Shown here: in pieces, positions 21,777 to 22,885 of the stretch
Position numbering within the stretch: the stretch's first letter is position 1
How the letters are laid out: every line of letters starts with the position of its first letter
NCBI GenBank assembly: GCA_045600105.1
Contig: JAZRXG010000013.1
Location: 1 to 22,885 of the forward strand
Reading direction: 5' to 3'
From: UBA1206 sp045600105
Lineage (GTDB): Bacteria; Bacillota; Clostridia; Oscillospirales; CAG-382
DNA length: 22,885 nucleotides
Notes under the pieces: model-generated
Database searches by the model: none
What the model was told of the DNA's origin: nothing
The model's input: the letters and a program-made list of their open reading frames with translations, nothing else
Translations under genes and position numbers: made by a program

Positions 21777-21815
21777 CCGGGTGCAAAAAAAGCACCCGGC
21801 GTTTGAATTTTGATT
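21777..21815. terminator. Terminator-like hairpin between convergent genes
   Basis: A perfect 8-bp stem, CCGGGTGC (21777-21784) with GCACCCGG (21792-21799), has a seven-A loop and is followed on the plus strand by a weak T-rich tail (GTTTGAATTTTGATTT). It lies 77 bp after the giant gene and just past the end of the convergent XRE-TPR remnant, and may serve both. Confidence 0.6.
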
Positions 21816-21824
21816 TGAAATGAT

Positions 21825-22757
21825 CTATTTCAATTCTTCCAGCAATTCTTTATAATCCGCGCCGTTTTTGTCTAACAAATCCGTTGTCTCCAACCGGCTT
21901 CTGACGCGAGCTCGCTGTTCGCGCATACCGAAAGAAGCAAATACCTCATTATCTCTGCACTTTGGACAATTCAGAATGATAGCTTCGGATTTGCTCGGCT
22001 GCGGCAGGGAGTCGTGATATACCGCCAGTTGGACCGCCTTTTTCAGGCTGTTCAACCCGTTTTCATACTCTTTGTGCTCTAAATACAATTCGGCTATTTT
22101 CAGGTGGTTGTCGATCTTCAAGGGAATGACAAATGATACGTCACCCGATTCCCACAACAGTTCCGCAAGTCCAGTCGACTTATCAATCAACGCTATTTGC
22201 TGACGCCATTCGTAATAGGGCAGAAGTTTATTAATCATACGGTCAAACCGGGTGCACAACGTTTTCAGCGGGTATCCGGCCATAAACTCAACGGCGGCAT
22301 CCCCCTCAAGCAAATCAATCAGCACTGAATCCCGCGTGTTATCCAGATTGGGCAGCTTTTTAGCAGCTTCTATAGCTTTTTCCTTTTCTCCGCATTTGTA
22401 AAGCGCATAGCAGCGCTCGGTCTGCACCCAGTTCCTTATATAACCGTCAACGCAGTTTTCAAGGATGTGGTCCGCTAAATCGACGCTGCGCCGGGGATTG
22501 ACGTTCTGCCCGGCATAAACTATCCACGCCATCAGCACGTAATTGTTCGGAAAGCGCTTTAACGCCTCGTCTGCAGCGCGAACGATCTCGGCGTCGTTCC
22601 GTTCGGCGTCAAGCGTTCGCAATTTATCAACGATCCTGCCCACTTCACCGTTTTCACGAGTTTTGTCAGCGCCGATAAGCTCATCGGTGCTTATACGGAA
22701 CAATTCGGCAATATCCGGCACCATCTGCAAATCGGGATAGGATTCACCCGTCTCCCA
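21825..22757 (-). pseudogene. XRE-TPR transcriptional regulator truncated at its HTH
   Basis: The frame reads WETGESYPDLQMVPDIAELF from 22757, which is the last part of a typical XRE helix-turn-helix (usually ...SRQAVSKWE-GESYPDL). An EIAR-like linker and about 250 residues of TPR-like helices follow (NYVLMAWIVYAGQNV, RCYALYKCGEKEKAIEAAKKL) and end in ...YKELLEELK. In this frame a TAA stop lies two codons before the Trp, and no HTH N-terminus precedes it. About 60 residues are missing against full-length relatives. A TTG at 22730 is the only near start and lies inside the HTH, without a ribosome binding site. The gene is therefore probably inactive, cut by the mobile element whose recombinase ends at 22805. 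Confidence 0.7.
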
Positions 22758-22804
22758 AAGTTAAGGATATTGCGAGTATCTTTGTCTTTTGTCTTTATTT
22801 TGTG
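22758..22804. other. Probable element/chromosome junction
   Basis: These 47 bases separate the last codon of a recombinase-like reading frame (stop at 22805-22807) from the first recognisable HTH codon of the XRE-TPR remnant (22757). A/G-rich short repeats (AAAGACAAAAGACAAAG on the minus strand) occur here. The exact attachment core cannot be fixed without the other end of the element. Confidence 0.45.
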
Positions 22805-22885
22805 TCAATCAATCTTTCCTACAAAGCGGTAATAAATCTCAACTTCCTGCTCCCGGAAGCCCAATTCCGTCTTGACGGCATCATG
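22805..22885 (-). CDS. 3' end of a probable serine recombinase gene (partial)
   Basis: The frame is open from the right edge to a TGA at 22807-22805 and encodes 26 residues ending EQEVEIYYRFVGKID. Large serine recombinases and ICE integrases of Clostridia often end in a strand of the type EIYY.F.G.ID, and such genes often lie at the end of their element. Only the tail is visible, so the family assignment is tentative; the catalytic domain would lie beyond the right edge. Its position against a broken regulator gene supports the reading as a mobile-element integrase. Confidence 0.5.
   Translation of the reverse strand, partial: HDAVKTELGFREQEVEIYYRFVGKID

Noticed and set aside
1..22885. CRISPR arrays, tRNA or rRNA genes, known riboswitches
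   Set aside because: No regularly spaced direct repeats, no cloverleaf or CCA-type ends and no rRNA signature were seen on either strand. A covariance-model scan would be needed to exclude small ncRNAs.

Overview
The window looks like a chromosomal segment from an uncultured anaerobic Firmicute of the Clostridia, probably an Oscillospirales- or Christensenellales-like gut bacterium. The grounds are G/C-ending codons in the genes against very AT-rich spacers, near-consensus SigA promoters with extended -10 boxes, GGAGG-type ribosome binding sites, the cmk-plsC-ispH/S1 cluster typical of Clostridia, secreted DUF4855 and GHL10-type proteins, and dispersed hairpin repeats. The taxonomy is inference; no rRNA or tRNA gene is visible.

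Left part (1-5300). A minus-strand block holds a WYL-domain regulator, a strong terminator, a 70-bp structured repeat, a small two-helix membrane protein, and a long ORF. In that ORF a short unknown protein is joined in frame, through a second copy of the repeat, to an alarmone-hydrolase-like HD protein with an SseB-like domain. The regulator is divergent from a propeller-like protein of unknown function, and an operator-like inverted repeat lies between the two promoters. A 97-aa orphan protein faces the propeller gene across a shared terminator.

Centre (5440-15320). One operon encodes an acyl-CoA synthetase-like enzyme and two exported proteins: a DUF4855 protein and a GHL10 glycoside-hydrolase-like protein with a C-terminal membrane anchor. 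It ends at a strong terminator. The housekeeping operon cmk-plsC-ispH::S1 follows, with overlapping genes. IspH is fused to four S1 domains, and a strong Shine-Dalgarno plus a possible promoter inside the fusion suggest that a separate S1 protein is also made.

Right part (15320-22885). A nitrilase-GDPD fusion (minus strand) ends inside a hairpin repeat that supplies its last codons. Divergent from it, behind a perfect consensus promoter (TTGACA-17-TATAAT), is a monocistronic gene for a 1452-aa cytoplasmic coiled-coil protein of unknown function with an amphipathic C-terminal helix. This is the best candidate for undescribed biology here. The window closes with an XRE-TPR regulator gene cut off within its HTH, abutting the 3' end of what looks like a serine recombinase gene. 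This is probably the boundary of an integrated mobile element that continues beyond the right edge.

The genes do not form one pathway. The clearest functional groups are the exported carbohydrate-active-like operon, the cmk/plsC/ispH/S1 housekeeping operon, and lipid-related activities (acyl-CoA synthetase, PlsC, GDPD) spread over separate transcripts.
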